Shown here piece after piece: positions 1-8,487 of a stretch of 64,000 bases of DNA. The position numbers and the translations under genes were made by a program. The stretch lies in contig NZ_JACHEG010000002.1 of assembly GCF_014201355.1 (NCBI RefSeq), forward strand, positions 372,001 through 436,000, written 5' to 3'. The stretch's first letter is position 1, and each line of letters opens with the position of its first letter. This DNA comes from Aliirhizobium wenxiniae (lineage in GTDB: Bacteria > Pseudomonadota > Alphaproteobacteria > Rhizobiales > Rhizobiaceae). The notes beneath the pieces are model-generated. The model saw only the letters and a program-made list of their open reading frames with translations. It was not told where the DNA came from and searched no databases.

Positions 1-240
1 GATCGGCCGAGAGATTTCAGACTCTACGATGATTGCAACCATCCCTCGATCTACGGCAGCTATCTGTCGGCATTGATGTTCTACGGTTATTTTTCCGGAG
101 ACGAGGTTACGGATGTAAAATTCAAACCGGATGAAGTTTCATCCGAGGATGCGAAAATGCTTCGCACAATCGTCTCTCAATATTTCAAGCAGAAATCCAA
201 AGATCACACAGCATCACTTGAGGCTGTTACCTCCCGATAA
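1..240 (+). CDS. SGNH/GDSL-like hydrolase, C-terminal fragment
   Basis: An open frame enters at base 1 and stops with TAA at 238-240; the start lies outside the window. The visible 79 residues contain D-x-x-H-P-S followed by a G-S-Y-L stretch. This resembles the C-terminal Asp-x-x-His block of SGNH-fold esterases such as the DUF4886 group, where the Asp and His complete the catalytic triad. The rest is a charged helical tail. Only this tail can be seen, so the substrate is unknown and the family call is inference from a short motif. Confidence 0.5.
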   Translation, partial: DRPRDFRLYDDCNHPSIYGSYLSALMFYGYFSGDEVTDVKFKPDEVSSEDAKMLRTIVSQYFKQKSKDHTASLEAVTSR

Positions 241-356
241 ATTATCATCCCGGGACAATTCTACGAGATTCCCCCAGATATATACAAATTCAGCGGCCGC
301 ATTAAGAGACATTAAATTGTATTCTGCTTGCATGAAACCGGCTGGGGAACCATTTC

Positions 357-1517
357 ATGACAGAGACTAGACCGGGCGGGCGACGGCACGACCTCGATGC
401 GCTGCGTGTGATGAGCTTCGGTACACTCATCATCTACCATACGAGCCTGATATACGGCACCAAGCCGTGGCTGCTCAATGCGGCTGAAGGCAGCCGTCTG
501 ATCGACCTGATCTCCATCGGCTCCCATCCGTGGCGTATGAGCCTGTTATTCTTCATCTCCGGGCTCATCACGACATCGTTGCTCAAGCGGAAATCTATCG
601 CGCAATTGCGCAGCGAGCGGACCCGGCAGCTTCTGTTACCATTCGTGCTGGGCATTCTCTTTGTCGTTCCGCCCCAGATGTATTTTTCAAATCCCGACGC
701 GTTTTCCGAGGTATCCTACCTGGAATTCTGCACGCTCTACCTGGTGTCCGGCGCACCGCTCGGGCACATGTGGTTCCTCGCCTACCTGTGGATCTATGCG
801 TTCCTCTGGCTGCTCGTCTTGCCATCGATCAGCCGATATCTGCCCAAGATATCCACTTGCTTTGCGTCGTCGCTGCAAGGTGCATACCTATATTTGATAC
901 CGATCCTGTTTCTCGCGGCAATCCGGCTTTTCCTCTATCCAATATTCGGTGAAACACTGATCATCGCCACCGACATCTACTCGCATCTCCTCTATTTTTC
1001 GATGTTTGCCGCGGGCGCATTGCTGATGGATGAACCGCGCTTCTGGCAGGAGATCGATCGGCAGAGGTGGAGAAGCCTTGGCCTATCGGCCATTTCCCTG
1101 CTGATCATCACGACAATCGTGGTGTCAGTGCCTCGCGAACAGTGGCCCGACGCAATTGTCACGTCGATGCGGATCCTTCGGTCGATCTTTCAATGGAGTG
1201 CGATCATCGCATTGCTGGCATTCGCCGCCCGGATTGCCAACAAGCCCAACCGCGTTGTTACCTACCTCAACAAGTCGGTCCTGACTTACTATGTCGTGCA
1301 TCAGACCGTGATCGTGATTATCGGGTATTATGTTGCTCAGGCCGGCATGCTGAATATGCATTCCTTCCTTCCGATTGCCGTAGCAGTGACCGCCACTTGC
1401 CTGGTCATCGGAGAATTGCAAAAGTTCACGATGAGATATCTGAAGGCCATGGCGACCAAGATCGCAACCTCCTTACGGATAGGCGCCAAGCCCTCTTCGT
1501 CCGGCGCGACCAGCTGA
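357..1517 (+). CDS. Membrane acyltransferase, family 3 (OpgC/MdoC-like)
   Basis: A 386-residue polytopic inner-membrane protein of the acyltransferase-3 family, whose members move acyl or succinyl groups onto envelope glycans or lipids. The N-terminus has the family signature: R-H-D-L-D-A-L-R followed by a hydrophobic stretch and an invariant-type His (I-I-Y-H-T), then R-M-S-L-L-F-F-I-S-G in the second segment. About ten hydrophobic segments follow. The ATG at 357 is preceded by a GGGGA ribosome site 8 bases away. OpgC succinylates periplasmic glucans, but the true acceptor here cannot be read from sequence. The gene is convergent with rsh, 52 bases apart, and is somewhat AT-richer than its right-hand neighbours. 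Confidence 0.85.
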   Translation: MTETRPGGRRHDLDALRVMSFGTLIIYHTSLIYGTKPWLLNAAEGSRLIDLISIGSHPWRMSLLFFISGLITTSLLKRKSIAQLRSERTRQLLLPFVLGILFVVPPQMYFSNPDAFSEVSYLEFCTLYLVSGAPLGHMWFLAYLWIYAFLWLLVLPSISRYLPKISTCFASSLQGAYLYLIPILFLAAIRLFLYPIFGETLIIATDIYSHLLYFSMFAAGALLMDEPRFWQEIDRQRWRSLGLSAISLLIITTIVVSVPREQWPDAIVTSMRILRSIFQWSAIIALLAFAARIANKPNRVVTYLNKSVLTYYVVHQTVIVIIGYYVAQAGMLNMHSFLPIAVAVTATCLVIGELQKFTMRYLKAMATKIATSLRIGAKPSSSGATS

Positions 1518-1569
1518 CACGCGCCTCTTCAGACGAGATTTGCACCACAAGGCGTCCCCGCGGCTTGCC

Positions 1570-3828
1570 TCAATCATAAACCCGCTTCAGATTGGCCACG
1601 CAGTCCAGTTCTTTCAACTGCGAAAGAAGTTGGTTGAGCTGACGCAGGTCCCAGACTTCGATTTCCATCGCGATCTCGGAAAAGTCGTCGGCGCGATTGG
1701 AGCCCATGGACATGGTGCGGATATTGATGTCGAGCGCACCGATCGTCTTGGCGACGGTTGCGAGCGTGCCGGGTTCATTGATCGTGTTGATCTCGATCTT
1801 TGCCGGGAAGCGTGACTTGTTGGCTTCGTCGAGATCCCAGCGGACATCGATCCAGCGTTCTGGCTCGTCGTCGAATTTCTGCAGCGCAGGCGCCTGGATC
1901 GGATAGATGGTAATGCCTTTGCTCTTGCCTGCATCCATGATGCCGACGATGCGATCACCGGGGACCGCGCCGCTCGGGGCGAAACGCACCTGGGTATTGG
2001 CGGCAAGGCCGCGGATCGGCAGCAGCGTCGCCACGAGATCTGCAGCCTGGGCATTTTCCAGATCGGTCTGGGATTTCGCCGGCAGCTTGAACATCATGCC
2101 GGTTGCACTCGGGACGTTGAACCAGCCCTGATCGGCTGCTGGCTTCACGGTTACGCGCTCGTCCTTGTAATCCGGGAAGACGGCGCGCAGCACGTCGAGC
2201 GAGGAAAGTTCACCGCGACCGACAGAGGCGATCGTATCCTCGACATCCTTCTGCGCCAGACGGTGCAGCGCCGGCTTCAGCGCGTCGCGAGAAAACGTCT
2301 TGCCGGCACGCTCGAAGGTGCGCTCCAGAATGCGGTGACCGAGGCCGGCATATTGCTTGCGGATCGCCATGCGGGTGGCGCGGCGGATTGCCGAGCGCGC
2401 CTTGCCGGTGACGACGATCTCTTCCCAGGCGGCTGGCGGAACCTGGACGCCGGAACGGATAATCTCGACTTCGTCGCCGTTATTCAAACGCGTGACGAGC
2501 GGCATGATGCGGCCGTTGATCTTGGCGCCGACGGTGGTGTCGCCGATATTGGTGTGCACCGCATAGGCAAAGTCGATCGGGGTTGCGCCGCGTGGCAGCG
2601 CGATAAGCTTGCCCTTCGGGGTGAAACAGAAAACCTGGTCCTGGAACAGCTCGAGCTTGGTGTGTTCGAGGAACTCTTCAGGATTATCACCTTCGGCCAG
2701 CGATTCGATCGTGTGGCGCAGCCAGGAATAAGCGTTGCTCTCCTTCGGCAGAAGCTCTTCGCCTTTGGCCGGTCCCTTGCCTGCAACAGACTGGCCGTCC
2801 TTGTAGAGTGTATGAGCGGCGATGCCGTATTCGGCGATTTCCTGCATCAGCTGGGTGCGAATCTGCAGCTCGATACGCTGGCGGGACGGACCGACGATGG
2901 TGGTGTGGATCGAACGGTAATCGTTCTGCTTGGGGTTCGATATGTAATCCTTGAACCGGCCCGGAACGACGCGCCAGCGTGTGTGAACGATGCCGAGCGC
3001 CTTGTAGCAGCAGGCAACGTCGTCGACGATGATGCGAAAACCGTAGACATCCGAGAGTTGCTCGAAAGAGAGCGACTTCGACTGCATCTTGCGGAAGACG
3101 GAATAAGGTTTTTTCTGCCGTCCCTTGACGAAAGTTCCATTCAGGCCGTTGGCGACCAGAAGCTCACGCAGCTCATCCTCGATCTTCTTGATCAGGCCTT
3201 CATTGCGGGCCGACAGATCCGCCAGACGCTGTGTAACCGTCTCATAGGCTTCCGGGTTGATGTACTGGAAGGACAAATCCTCCAGTTCGTCACGCATGTC
3301 CTGCATACCCATGCGGCCAGCGAGCGGCGCATAGATATCCATCGTTTCCTCGGAAATGCGCGCCTTCTGCTCGGCCTTCATGTGGTCGAGCGTGCGCATG
3401 TTATGCAGACGGTCGGCGAGCTTCACCAGCAGGACGCGGACGTCATCGGAAATGGCGAGCAACAGCTTGCGGAGGTTCTCGGCCTGCTTGGCCTTTTTCG
3501 ACACCAAGTCGAGGCGTTTCAGCTTGGTCAGGCCTTCGACGAGCCGACCGATATCCTCGCCGAACAGTTCGTCGATTTCGGCGCGGGTGGCTGTCGTATC
3601 CTCGATCGTGTCATGCAGAAGCGCGACCGCGATGGTCGACTCGTCGAGATGCATGTCGGTGAGGATGGCCGCTACTTCGAGCGGATGGGAAATGTAGGGA
3701 TCACCAGAGGCGCGCTTTTGCTGGCCATGCTTCTGCATGGCGTAGACATAGGCCTTGTTGAGAAGAGCTTCATTGGCGTCGGGCTTGTATTTCTGAACCC
3801 GCTCAACAAGCTCGTACTGCCTCATCAT
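1570..3828 (-). CDS. rsh: Bifunctional (p)ppGpp synthetase/hydrolase Rsh
   Basis: The stringent-response enzyme: it makes (p)ppGpp from ATP and GDP/GTP and also hydrolyses it. In order, the 752 residues hold an HD hydrolase domain (H48, H72-D73, E76-D77), a synthetase domain from about residue 230 with YGFRIIVDD and the R-F-K-D signature, a TGS domain at about 395-460 and a C-terminal ACT domain at about 675-750. R-x-K-D is the form found in bifunctional Rel/SpoT enzymes, whereas synthetase-only RelA carries E-x-D-D. Both catalytic sites look intact. It lies downstream of rpoZ on the same strand, the usual order in rhizobia, with a 219-base gap. It is probably the main long ppGpp enzyme of the cell. 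Confidence 0.97.
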   Translation of the reverse strand: MMRQYELVERVQKYKPDANEALLNKAYVYAMQKHGQQKRASGDPYISHPLEVAAILTDMHLDESTIAVALLHDTIEDTTATRAEIDELFGEDIGRLVEGLTKLKRLDLVSKKAKQAENLRKLLLAISDDVRVLLVKLADRLHNMRTLDHMKAEQKARISEETMDIYAPLAGRMGMQDMRDELEDLSFQYINPEAYETVTQRLADLSARNEGLIKKIEDELRELLVANGLNGTFVKGRQKKPYSVFRKMQSKSLSFEQLSDVYGFRIIVDDVACCYKALGIVHTRWRVVPGRFKDYISNPKQNDYRSIHTTIVGPSRQRIELQIRTQLMQEIAEYGIAAHTLYKDGQSVAGKGPAKGEELLPKESNAYSWLRHTIESLAEGDNPEEFLEHTKLELFQDQVFCFTPKGKLIALPRGATPIDFAYAVHTNIGDTTVGAKINGRIMPLVTRLNNGDEVEIIRSGVQVPPAAWEEIVVTGKARSAIRRATRMAIRKQYAGLGHRILERTFERAGKTFSRDALKPALHRLAQKDVEDTIASVGRGELSSLDVLRAVFPDYKDERVTVKPAADQGWFNVPSATGMMFKLPAKSQTDLENAQAADLVATLLPIRGLAANTQVRFAPSGAVPGDRIVGIMDAGKSKGITIYPIQAPALQKFDDEPERWIDVRWDLDEANKSRFPAKIEINTINEPGTLATVAKTIGALDINIRTMSMGSNRADDFSEIAMEIEVWDLRQLNQLLSQLKELDCVANLKRVYD

Positions 3829-4047
3829 TCCCGGAAATGCCCTTCAAATACGGTGTGGCGACAAAAGAAAATGGCGCGCCAACCATCGGTTAGCGCAGCC
3901 ATCATAATTGAGACAACCAGATTAGGGCGATAGGATGAACGATACCTTGCCGCAGCGCACTATCATTCCGATCGGAGCGATTATTCCGACCATTTTATCC
4001 AGGCCAAGCGGATATGGATCGAAATCCGCTCAGGCACACTATACCAA

Positions 4048-4458
4048 TCAGTAGTCGTCGCTCTTTTCCGGCGGAACCAGACCTTCGATACCGGCCAGCA
4101 GTTCTTCTTCCGACATCTGGTCGAAATTGACGGTTTCCGGAGCATCTTCATCTTCAGAATCGGAGGCAACCGATACGCCGCCAGCGGCGATAAGAGCCAT
4201 AGCGGCCGGATCGGGCTCAGGCTCATCAATTTCAACATGCTTCTGCAGCGAATGGATCAGGTCTTCCTTCAGGTCGTCGGGAGACAGGGTCTCGTCGGCG
4301 ATCTCGCGAAGGGCGACGACCGGGTTCTTGTCGTTATCGCGGTCGATGGTGATCGCGGCGCCCTGCGAAATCTGGCGAGCGCGATGGCTTGCGAGCAGAA
4401 CCAGCTCGAAACGGTTGTCGACTTTGTCAATGCAATCTTCTACTGTGACACGGGCCAT
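4048..4458 (-). CDS. rpoZ: RNA polymerase omega subunit
   Basis: Omega (136 residues) helps assemble the beta-prime subunit of RNA polymerase and, in proteobacteria, forms part of a ppGpp-binding site. That fits its position beside rsh. The N-terminal half shows the omega core: MARVTVEDC, then [13 protein letters not shown] and N-P-V-V-A-L-R-E-I. The tail is long and acidic with many Asp and Glu, typical of alphaproteobacteria. The frame stays open for 18 more codons upstream (to 4512), but MARVTVEDC is the conserved N-terminus, so the ATG at 4456-4458 was chosen. Confidence 0.95.
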   Translation of the reverse strand: MARVTVEDCIDKVDNRFELVLLASHRARQISQGAAITIDRDNDKNPVVALREIADETLSPDDLKEDLIHSLQKHVEIDEPEPDPAAMALIAAGGVSVASDSEDEDAPETVNFDQMSEEELLAGIEGLVPPEKSDDY

Positions 4459-4925
4459 TGCCTGTCCTTTGCGGTCCTGGATTTCCGGAATTGATACGCC
4501 CGATACAGCCATTGTGCGGGAAATTCAAGTTTTTCCTAAACCCGGGGCCAATCGAGTGGTGAGTTACGGAGCGTTTACTGAGGAGAAAACGCTCCATTCC
4601 AAGGCGCAAAGCACTGACAGCATGATCTCTGTCAAAGCCTGGCGGCAAAGAAACGGGTGAGGTTAACCTGTTTATCCGGATTCTAAATCCGGCAAGCGCT
4701 GCGCCCGAGAACTCATAGTCGAATGGTCCGCGCCTTGGACATAAGACTAAAGTGCTTGGGATGGAGGAATATATTCAATCAGCACGTGCTTGGAATATTG
4801 CGAATCGTAACTTACATGACAGATATATGAATAGTTCGTAATGTAAGAATTATTCCGATATCGTCGGTACATATTTCGTTTTACCGATCTGCTCGGAAAA
4901 CGGGCATAAAAAGGGATGGAGACAT
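4459..4925. other. 467-base divergent intergenic region
   Basis: The region separates rpoZ (minus) and the NYN gene (plus), so it should hold both promoters. Apart from the hairpin at 4568-4595 I see no ORF with a ribosome site and no recognisable structured RNA. The right half (4,740-4,910) is clearly AT-rich, consistent with promoter DNA. I looked for a tmRNA tag reading frame, since smpB is nearby, and did not find one. Confidence 0.5.
4568..4595 (-). promoter_or_regulatory. Hairpin upstream of rpoZ
   Basis: A perfect 9-base inverted repeat (GGAGCGTTT at 4568-4576, AAACGCTCC at 4587-4595) with a 10-base loop lies 110 bases upstream of the rpoZ start. There is no T-run on either side, so it is not a standard terminator. 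It could be a structured leader of rpoZ or an operator. Function is unproven. Confidence 0.35.
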
Positions 4926-5501
4926 ATGTTTGACCCGAGAGAGAAGATTGCTCTCTTTATCGATGGCGCGAATTTGTACGCCGCCTCAAAAAGCCTCGGC
5001 TTCGATATCGATTATCGAAAGCTTCTGAAGGCTTTCCAGAAACGCGGATACCTGCTTCGAGCCTATTATTACACGGCGCTGATCGAGGACCAGGAGTATT
5101 CCTCCATCCGCCCGCTGATCGACTGGCTGGACTATAACGGCTACAAGGTCGTGACCAAGCCCGCGAAGGAATTCACGGATAGTCTTGGCCGTCGCAAGAT
5201 CAAGGGCAATATGGATATCGAACTGGCCATCGACGCGATGGAACAGTCGGAAACTGTCGATCATCTGGTGATTTTCTCCGGCGACGGCGACTTCACCAAT
5301 CTGGTGGAAGCGTTGCAGCGTCGTGGCCGTAAGGTTTCGGTCGTCTCGACGATGCAGACGCAGCCTCCGATGATCGCCGACGACCTACGCCGTCAGGCCG
5401 ATCACTTCATCGACCTGATGACGCTGAAGGCGGAAGTCGGCCGCGATCCGAGCGAACGCGCGGTACGCCCGACCGAACCCACAGAGCCGGCCGACGCGTA
5501 A
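4926..5501 (+). CDS. NYN domain protein, LabA/DUF88 family
   Basis: A 191-residue protein of the LabA-like NYN group, a PIN-like fold expected to act as a metal-dependent ribonuclease. Acidic residues cluster at the three expected places: ALFIDGANLY near the N-terminus, an N-M-D-I-E-L motif in the middle and F-S-G-D-G-D-F at about residue 118. The C-terminal 20 residues are Pro/Glu/Thr-rich and probably unstructured. The ATG at 4926 follows a GGGATGGAGA ribosome site. A strong terminator follows directly, so it is a single-gene unit. Widely conserved in alphaproteobacteria; the physiological RNA target is not known. Confidence 0.9.
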   Translation: MFDPREKIALFIDGANLYAASKSLGFDIDYRKLLKAFQKRGYLLRAYYYTALIEDQEYSSIRPLIDWLDYNGYKVVTKPAKEFTDSLGRRKIKGNMDIELAIDAMEQSETVDHLVIFSGDGDFTNLVEALQRRGRKVSVVSTMQTQPPMIADDLRRQADHFIDLMTLKAEVGRDPSERAVRPTEPTEPADA

Positions 5502-5523
5502 CTGTCGAAGCAGACATCATTAG

Positions 5524-5560
5524 AAAAATAGGCGCCCGTTTTTCGGCGGCGCCTATTTTT
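5524..5560 (+). terminator. Rho-independent terminator of the NYN gene
   Basis: AAAAATAGGCGCC (5524-5536) pairs perfectly with GGCGCCTATTTTT (5548-5560) around an 11-base loop. The arm itself supplies the T-run. It lies 22 bases after the NYN stop and just before ada. Confidence 0.9.
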
Positions 5561-5581
5561 GTTTCGGGCTAGAAGAGTCTC

Positions 5582-6661
5582 ATGCTGTTTCAACGCCCTT
5601 CCGACGATATTCTTTATGATGCGCTGATCGCCCGCGATCCTTCCTATGAAGGGTTTGCCTGGGTTGCAGTGAAGACGACCGGCATTTTCTGCCGCCTCAC
5701 CTGCCCTGCCCGCAAGCCGAAGCGCGAGAACTCAACTTTCTATGAGACGATCGCCGAGTGTCTCGAAGCGGGTTTTCGCCCCTGCAATCGATGCCGGCCG
5801 ATGCTGAAGCTTGGCGAGACCGATCCAGTGGTGACACGGCTGATCGATGCGCTGGACGCCGATCCGCTACGGCGCTGGAGCGAAGACGACGTGACTACCT
5901 TAGGCGTTGATCCGTCAACCGTGCGGCGCGCCTTCAAGCGGCAATTCGGCATGAGTTTTCTGGAGATGGCGCGGCTGAGACGCATGGGCAAGGCCGCAGA
6001 AGTGCTGAACGATAGCGGCAACGTCATCGATGCCCAGCTCGATGCTGGCTACGGTTCCGGTAGCGGCTTTCGGGCCGCGATCGCAAAATTGTTCGGGGAA
6101 GCACCGGCGAAACTGCGCGGCAAGGCGCTGCTGCGTGCCGACTGGATCGATACGCCGATCGGCCCGATGATCGCGATCGCAGACACGCATGCGCTGCACA
6201 TTCTGGAATTTGCCGAGCGCAAGGCTTTGCCCGCGGAAATCCGCAGGCTACAGAAGGCGAGCGGCAGCAGCATCGTGACGGGACGGTATCCGCCGATCGA
6301 CGAGATCGAGGCCGAGCTGAAGGCCTATTTTTCCGGCGAAAACAACGGGTTCAAGACGCGTCTTGCCGAGCATGGTTCGCCGTTCCAGCGGCAGGTGTGG
6401 CAGGCGCTGCGAGAAATCCCCGCCGGAGAGCTTCGCACCTATGGCGCACTCGCGGCCGACATGAACATGCCCTCCTCCACCCGCGCGGTCGCAGGCGCCA
6501 ACGGCGCCAATCAGATTGCCATCGTCATTCCTTGCCACAGGGTGCTTTCAGCCGATGGCAGCCTGACCGGCTATGGCGGCGGCCTGTGGCGCAAACGCTG
6601 GCTGATCGAACATGAACGCCGAATGGCGGAAGGCTATCCGGCAGAGACCGCGGCTCGCTGA
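5582..6661 (+). CDS. ada: Ada: alkylated-DNA repair methyltransferase and regulator
   Basis: A 359-residue Ada protein close to the usual 354. The N-terminal zinc domain has C37, C41, C68 and C71; C37 corresponds to the Cys that accepts methyl from phosphotriesters and switches on the activator. A short AraC-type helix-turn-helix region follows (about 95-180), then a linker domain and the C-terminal O6-methylguanine-DNA methyltransferase domain with active-site PCHR (C318). All key residues are present, so it should both repair O6-methylguanine and activate adaptive-response genes. The last 28 bases overlap the 3' end of the convergent membrane-protein gene. Confidence 0.96.
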   Translation: MLFQRPSDDILYDALIARDPSYEGFAWVAVKTTGIFCRLTCPARKPKRENSTFYETIAECLEAGFRPCNRCRPMLKLGETDPVVTRLIDALDADPLRRWSEDDVTTLGVDPSTVRRAFKRQFGMSFLEMARLRRMGKAAEVLNDSGNVIDAQLDAGYGSGSGFRAAIAKLFGEAPAKLRGKALLRADWIDTPIGPMIAIADTHALHILEFAERKALPAEIRRLQKASGSSIVTGRYPPIDEIEAELKAYFSGENNGFKTRLAEHGSPFQRQVWQALREIPAGELRTYGALAADMNMPSSTRAVAGANGANQIAIVIPCHRVLSADGSLTGYGGGLWRKRWLIEHERRMAEGYPAETAAR

Positions 6662-7602
6662 TCTCCGTTTGACTGCGGACGGCTGCCCGACTTTGTCGCC
6701 CGGAAGATGGCCTCGACGACGAGCGACAGCGGCAGGCCGATGAAGAGCGGGATGAAGAAATAGATCACCCGGAAGGCGACCAGCGAGCCGATCGATGCCT
6801 GATCGCCCATGACATGCCGGACGGTCGCCTCCAACACACCGAGGCCGCCTGGCGCATGGGTGATGAGGATAGCAACATTGGCGAGCACGAAGGCGGTTGC
6901 GGCCTTGAGATAACTGACATCGGCGCCCGCCGCCATAACCTCGCGCAGGCAGGCAGAGACGAAGGCGAAGTTGATAGTGCCGATGACCACCTGAGCGACG
7001 GCAATCTTCCATGTGGGCATCTGGAAGGTCCAGCTACGGATTTTCAGTGGCGCGCGCAGGAAGATGGCGAGTGCGATATAGAGCGCAGTTGCGAGGAGAC
7101 AGCCTGCGCCGATGGCAATCACGACCTCCTGCTTCAGACGCAGCACTGCGGCAGCATCCTGCGGGTTAACCACCATGACGATGCCGGCAAGCACGGCCAT
7201 GCCGAGCCCTACCGTGACGCCCGAGAGCAGTACGATCTTCGCTACATCTTCAGTCGTCATGCCCCAATGGGCATAATACCGATAACGCAGGGCACCGCTG
7301 CTCAAACCCGACATGCCGACACTCTGACCGATGGAGAGCGCGATGAAGGAAGCGAGTGCGATCTTGGGATAGGGCAGATCGTTCTTCACATAACGCACGC
7401 CGCACCAGTCAAAGCCGGTGAGGCAGAGATAGGAGCCGAAGGCGAAGAGGAGCGCCAGAGCCAGATTGGCAGCTGGGATATCGCGGACCGACTGGACGAT
7501 CTCGGAGAACGAGTGCTCGCGAAAAACCTGATAAAGGAGCCAGGCAGCAAGGCCGAAGCCCACAACCAGCATGAGGTAGGTGAAAAACTGCTTCTTCGTC
7601 AT
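6634..7602 (-). CDS. Flippase-like membrane protein (UPF0104/YbhN, MprF N-domain type)
   Basis: A polytopic inner-membrane protein related to the flippase part of lysylphosphatidylglycerol synthase, without the C-terminal aminoacyl-transferase domain. It has about eight hydrophobic segments and the family-type motifs S-x-G-Q-S-V-G-M-S-G-L-S-S-G-A-x-R-Y-R and T-H-A-P-G-G-L-G-V-L-E. The ATG at 7600-7602 (322 residues) is preferred. The frame stays open to a TTG at 7692 (352 residues), but that start has no ribosome site and the extra 30 residues look non-membrane. A second, divergent member lies at 25704-26660. Substrate unknown; a lipid or lipid-linked molecule is the family expectation. Confidence 0.85.
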   Translation of the reverse strand: MTKKQFFTYLMLVVGFGLAAWLLYQVFREHSFSEIVQSVRDIPAANLALALLFAFGSYLCLTGFDWCGVRYVKNDLPYPKIALASFIALSIGQSVGMSGLSSGALRYRYYAHWGMTTEDVAKIVLLSGVTVGLGMAVLAGIVMVVNPQDAAAVLRLKQEVVIAIGAGCLLATALYIALAIFLRAPLKIRSWTFQMPTWKIAVAQVVIGTINFAFVSACLREVMAAGADVSYLKAATAFVLANVAILITHAPGGLGVLEATVRHVMGDQASIGSLVAFRVIYFFIPLFIGLPLSLVVEAIFRATKSGSRPQSNGDQRAAVSAG

Positions 7603-7710
7603 TATCCGCTTGCCCGCATGAACGTGCGGGGAAACGGTGGGGATGAGGTTTGGTTCCGATTGGACAGGTACGGATGCGGAAGCAGTGACCAAGCTGCGCC
7701 AGTGTCAGCC

Positions 7711-7841
7711 CCTGCCCCTTCCCCGTAGACGGGGCAAGGGAACGTTCTCTACTCGACATTCGAGAGAGGCTGAGGCGGAGCAGGTTTTGACCTTCTGCCC
7801 GTTATCACGGGGAGAAGGTGTCGACAGGCGGATGATGGGCC
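7711..7841. repeat. RIME-like intergenic mosaic palindromic element
   Basis: Three consecutive hairpins: CCCTTCCCCGT/ACGGGGcAAGGG (7716-7740), CTCGA/TCGAG (7753-7765) and CCTTCTgCCCGT/ACGGGgAGAAGG (7791-7817). The last, read on the minus strand with the flanking CCCATCATCCGCCTGTCGACA, matches the arrangement of Rhizobium intergenic mosaic elements and resembles the element at 62530-62660. The element separates smpB from the flippase-like gene and may act as a transcript end or mRNA-stability structure. Confidence 0.7.
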
Positions 7842-7878
7842 GGAACCCGGTGCAGAAAGTCTCTGGCCGATACAGCCG

Positions 7879-8355
7879 TCAGCCGCCCTTCAGCAGCCGC
7901 GACTTCTGGCGGTTCCAGTCGCGTTCCTTCTCGGTCTCGCGCTTGTCATGCAGTTTCTTGCCCTTGGCGAGCGCCAGTTCCAGCTTGGCACGGCCGCGGT
8001 CGTTGAAATAGATCTTCAGCGGTACGAGCGTCATGCCTTCGCGGTTGATGCCGTTGCGAAGACGGTTGATCTCGCGCTTTGACAACAGCAGCTTGCGACG
8101 GCGGCGCGGCTCGTGGTTGAAGCGGTTGGCCTGCAGATATTCCGGCAGGTGGCTGTTGATCAGCCAGATCTCGTTACCTTCGTCAGACGCGTAGGATTCC
8201 GCGATATTGGCCTTGCCATCGCGCAGGGACTTGACCTCGGTGCCGGTCAGCATGATGCCGGCCTCGTAGGTGTCGATGATTTCGTAGTTGAACCGAGCCT
8301 TGCGGTTTTCCGCAACGATCTTGTTGACTACGCGCTGGCTGCCTTTGGGTGCCAT
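7879..8355 (-). CDS. smpB: SsrA-binding protein SmpB
   Basis: SmpB (158 residues) binds tmRNA and delivers it to stalled ribosomes. The sequence has the OB-fold signature [10 protein letters not shown], then [15 protein letters not shown], and the basic C-terminal tail [12 protein letters not shown]. The conserved N-terminus [12 protein letters not shown] sets the start at 8353-8355; the frame is open for 23 more codons upstream, which overlap the dapA terminator and are not coding. It follows dapA on the same strand with a terminator between them, so it needs its own promoter or read-through. Confidence 0.96.
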   Translation of the reverse strand: MAPKGSQRVVNKIVAENRKARFNYEIIDTYEAGIMLTGTEVKSLRDGKANIAESYASDEGNEIWLINSHLPEYLQANRFNHEPRRRRKLLLSKREINRLRNGINREGMTLVPLKIYFNDRGRAKLELALAKGKKLHDKRETEKERDWNRQKSRLLKGG

Positions 8356-8382
8356 CAGACGAATTCCATTCCGCTTTATCCA

Positions 8383-8418
8383 TAAAAGAACCCCGCCCAA
8401 AAGCGATGAGCGGGGTTC
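8383..8418 (-). terminator. Terminator between dapA and smpB
   Basis: On the minus strand GAACCCCGC (418-410 side) pairs with GCGGGGTTC (96-88 side) across a 13-base loop, followed by TTTTATG. It lies 70 bases after the dapA stop and 28 bases before the smpB start. Confidence 0.8.
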
Positions 8419-8487
8419 AGACATTCATATAATGCGGCCAGCAGCGAATGTGAAGCTTATGCGTCAGCGCAGCCGACGCTTAAAACC

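Noticed and set aside
2263..3933. 556-codon plus-strand ORF opposite rsh
   Set aside because: Antisense shadow of a strongly conserved gene; the translation is full of low-complexity Arg/Gln/Leu patterns and has no ribosome site.
4459..4925. Possible tmRNA (ssrA) gene near smpB
   Set aside because: No tag reading frame or tRNA-like acceptor/T-arm pattern could be found in the gap; alphaproteobacterial ssrA is probably elsewhere.
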